Part shown: positions 32,367 through 34,028 of the stretch, in pieces | Position numbering within the stretch: position 1 is the first letter of the stretch | How the letters are laid out: the number at the start of each line of letters is the position of its first letter | Assembly: GCA_944387505.1 (NCBI GenBank) | Contig: CALXFG010000022.1 | Span: 1-34,028 of the forward strand | Direction of reading: 5' to 3' | DNA from: an uncultured Clostridia bacterium | GTDB taxonomy: Bacteria; Bacillota; Clostridia; TANB77; CAG-508 | Length of the DNA stretch: 34,028 bases | Position numbers and translations under genes: made by a program | The notes under the pieces: generated by a model | What the model saw: only the letters and a program-made list of their open reading frames with translations | Told to the model about the DNA's origin: nothing | Databases searched by the model: none

Positions 32367-32547
32367 ACTAGTTTAAAAAAGAATTAGTATATTGCTAGGC
32401 AAACGAGTTTTAAATTTATGAGGTGTGCTCTTTGCACATCAATGCTGAGGCTGTTAAGGCTTTGCTTGTTACAGCCTCAGTAAACTTTAGCTCTAAATTT
32501 AAAACGATGTTTAACGACGCAAGATGCTGATTATCTTTTAAACTAGT
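32367..32547. mobile_element. 181-bp MITE-like element
   Basis: Terminal inverted repeats ACTAGTTTAAAA start at 32367 and end at 32547; similarity extends about 55 nt inward with mismatches (both arms carry GTTTTAAATTTA near 50). The centre has a 10-bp stem, TGAGGCTGTT-like (about 32442) with TACAGCCTCA (about 32470-32479). No ORF is inside. The right end covers the last codons and TAA of the methyltransferase gene. No clear target duplication is visible. Confidence 0.65.
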
Positions 32548-33404
32548 TCCCATCTTCCATAAATCCCACAAGGCAAAACCAGCTTAGAATTTTCCATAGG
32601 AAGTCCAATTTCTCCAGATTCAATCTTTCCTTTATATTTTTTTGATACAGTTAAATGTAAAATATCTTCTAAAACTTTACTTGATATTCCTGTTGTATAG
32701 GAATTAATTAAAAAGAATAAAGGATTATCTGATAATACGTTTGTACATAATTCCACTAAATCATAGATATTATTTTCAAATTGCCATACTTCTCCTTTAG
32801 CACCTCTACCATATGAAGGTGGATCCATAATAATGGCATCATAGGTATTTCCTCTTCTAATTTCTCGATTCACAAATTTTACGACATCATCTACAATAAA
32901 TCGAACTGGTCTATCTTGCAATTTTGAAGATGTTACATTTTCTTTTGCCCAAGTGGTCATTCCTTTTGAACTATCTACATGACATACTGAAGCTCCTGCT
33001 GATAAACAAGCAACAGTTGCTCCTCCAGTATAAGCAAATAGATTCAATACTTTTATTTGTCTTTTTTCACTTTTAATTTTTTGTATCATCCAATCCCAAT
33101 TAACTGCTTGCTCAGGAAATAAGCCTGTATGTTTAAATCCCATTGGCTTAATGTTAAATGTTAAATTTTTATATTTAATTTGCCATTGAGAAGGTACTTT
33201 TTTCTTAAATTCCCATGAACCTCCTCCTGTTTTACTTCTATTATATACAGCATTCATTTCTTTCCATTTATTTGGAAAACTTTTATTTTTCCAAATAATT
33301 TGTGGATCTGGTCTAGATAAAATGACATTCCCCCATTTTTCTAATTTTTGCCCATCTGCCATGTCTAATATTTTATAATCTTTCCATTCATTTGCTATTT
33401 TCAT
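32538..33404 (-). CDS. Class I SAM-dependent rRNA methyltransferase (RlmI-like core)
   Basis: The 288-residue protein has motif I VLNLFAYTGGATVACLSAGA, VCHVDSSKGMTTWAKENV and the catalytic-type motif IV DPPSYGRGAKGEVWQ, as in the RlmI/RlmK family that modifies 23S rRNA bases. The usual N-terminal PUA domain is absent, leaving an N-terminal part with KWGNVILSRPDPQIIW. No Shine-Dalgarno is close to the ATG; the nearest AGGAGG is about 37 nt upstream. The C-terminus LPCGIYGRWELV and its stop lie partly inside a MITE-like element, whose inverted repeat supplies the last codons. Confidence 0.85.
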   Translation of the reverse strand: MKIANEWKDYKILDMADGQKLEKWGNVILSRPDPQIIWKNKSFPNKWKEMNAVYNRSKTGGGSWEFKKKVPSQWQIKYKNLTFNIKPMGFKHTGLFPEQAVNWDWMIQKIKSEKRQIKVLNLFAYTGGATVACLSAGASVCHVDSSKGMTTWAKENVTSSKLQDRPVRFIVDDVVKFVNREIRRGNTYDAIIMDPPSYGRGAKGEVWQFENNIYDLVELCTNVLSDNPLFFLINSYTTGISSKVLEDILHLTVSKKYKGKIESGEIGLPMENSKLVLPCGIYGRWELV

Positions 33405-33513
33405 AATTTTTTTTGAGTAACTTTAATAAACTACTCTTCCTCCTATTATTAGAATAGTTATATTTTACCATATTTTTTTGATTTTTCCAAGGGTATTTGA
33501 CGATTTAAAAATT

Positions 33514-33744
33514 TTATGATTTTAAATATTTTAAAAATTCTTCTAACTCAATATCAGCTTGTTCTAAGATGCTTTTTAAAGTTCCTTTTGCAATTTCGGA
33601 ATGCATTGGAATAATAAATATTTTTCCAGTCTTATCATTTATGTATTTAGCATGGCTTCCTCTCTGTGATATTTTATAAAATCCCAATTTTTTCATGACC
33701 TTAATAATTTTTTCTGGAGGTAGTATTGGGTATTTAGAACTCAT
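33514..33744 (-). CDS. hicA: HicA-like toxin
   Basis: The 76-residue mRNA interferase has the HicA dsRBD-like fold: PILPPEKIIKVMKKLGFYK, the catalytic His in RGSHAKY (H31) and IIPMHSEIAKGTLKSILEQA. Such toxins cut mRNA when the antitoxin is lost. Its ATG overlaps the stop of the upstream hicB by four bases (ATGA), the normal coupling, here in hicB-hicA order. Confidence 0.9.
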   Translation of the reverse strand: MSSKYPILPPEKIIKVMKKLGFYKISQRGSHAKYINDKTGKIFIIPMHSEIAKGTLKSILEQADIELEEFLKYLKS

Positions 33745-33944
33745 ATAGCCACCTCCAATGTTGTTAAATATGTTTCTTTAGGTTGTACAACTTCTTCATT
33801 TTGCAAATATAATTCTAAAGCTTCTCTTAAATTTTTTAACGCTTCTTCTATTGTTTTTCCCTGTGATGCAACATTATTGTCCAAACATTTTGCTACATAC
33901 CATTCTTCTTCTTTTTGTATCATAACATTATATTTTATACTCAT
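33741..33944 (-). CDS. hicB: HicB-like antitoxin
   Basis: The 67-residue protein has the partial RNase H-like fold of HicB: YNVMIQKEEEWYVAKCLD, then VASQGKTIEEALKNLREALE. It is short and lacks the usual C-terminal DNA-binding domain, so promoter control may depend on another factor or be absent. AAGGAG lies before the ATG. Confidence 0.88.
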   Translation of the reverse strand: MSIKYNVMIQKEEEWYVAKCLDNNVASQGKTIEEALKNLREALELYLQNEEVVQPKETYLTTLEVAI

Positions 33945-33970
33945 ATTTTTAGCTCCTTGTATAATATATT

Positions 33971-34005
33971 TAGGTTTTTTAATAAAGGTTTTACCTATAA
34001 ACCTA
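33971..34005. promoter_or_regulatory. nested inverted repeats upstream of hicBA
   Basis: TAGGTTT (33971-33977) pairs with AAACCTA (33999-34005), and AGGT/ACCT (33986-33996) is nested inside. It covers the expected promoter region of the module and may be an operator; the -10/-35 boxes are not clear. Confidence 0.4.
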
Positions 34006-34028
34006 TTGCCTCAATAATTATATTTTTG

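Overview
The window is about 34 kb of very AT-rich DNA with strong AGGAGG-type ribosome binding sites. Gene content is that of a spore-forming Clostridia-like Firmicute: yqfC-yqfD, a spore photoproduct lyase relative, a PdaA-type deacetylase, YlbF- and YerB-family genes, and an agr-type peptide signalling locus. I cannot place it more precisely. No prophage, CRISPR array, rRNA gene or complete insertion sequence is visible. Nearly every gene lies on the minus strand; the exceptions are a 58-codon gene (16614-16790) and the agr regulator/kinase pair (28420-30466).

Layout. 1-5003: the first codons of an unknown gene, a HlyD-like membrane protein, miaA and mutL. 5092-5400: a roughly 309-bp imperfect palindrome ending in GGGGACGGAC repeats. 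5402-9457: a MacB/FtsX-type ABC exporter (giant permease plus ATPase). 9636-12170: a spore photoproduct lyase-like radical SAM gene, then folA and thyA. 12388-16447: two unknown genes, folC, a PflX-like radical SAM gene and an anchored unknown. 16574-17751: two very small genes, a collapsed intron-endonuclease-like ORF, tRNA-Tyr interrupted by a 225-nt group I intron, and a CAU tRNA, with a strong tRNA promoter. 17883-21517: an unknown gene, an acyl-CoA synthetase and its TetR regulator with a palindromic operator. 21562-24362: a membrane HEXXH peptidase, ylbF-type, yerB-type and ybeY genes. 24363-28047: an unknown 404-residue protein where phoH normally lies, then yqfD, yqfC and a pdaA-like gene. 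28182-31521: the agr-like locus in convergent halves. 31627-34005: an RluA-type pseudouridine synthase, a MITE-like element that supplies the next gene's stop codon, an RlmI-like methyltransferase and a hicBA module.

How the genes work together. thyA, folA and folC form a folate/dTMP set: ThyA makes dihydrofolate, DHFR reduces it, FolC polyglutamylates it. miaA, ybeY, the pseudouridine synthase and the methyltransferase act on tRNA or rRNA. yqfC, yqfD, the deacetylase and the photolyase-like gene point to sporulation. AgrB would process the 39-residue AgrD, and the peptide would be sensed by the GHKL kinase, which signals to the LytTR regulator.

The two most notable items are the group I intron inside the tRNA-Tyr anticodon, for which helices P1-P4 and P6-P9 can be drawn by hand, and the adjacent small ORF that looks like the two ends of a group-I-intron-associated PD-(D/E)XK endonuclease with its catalytic middle deleted.
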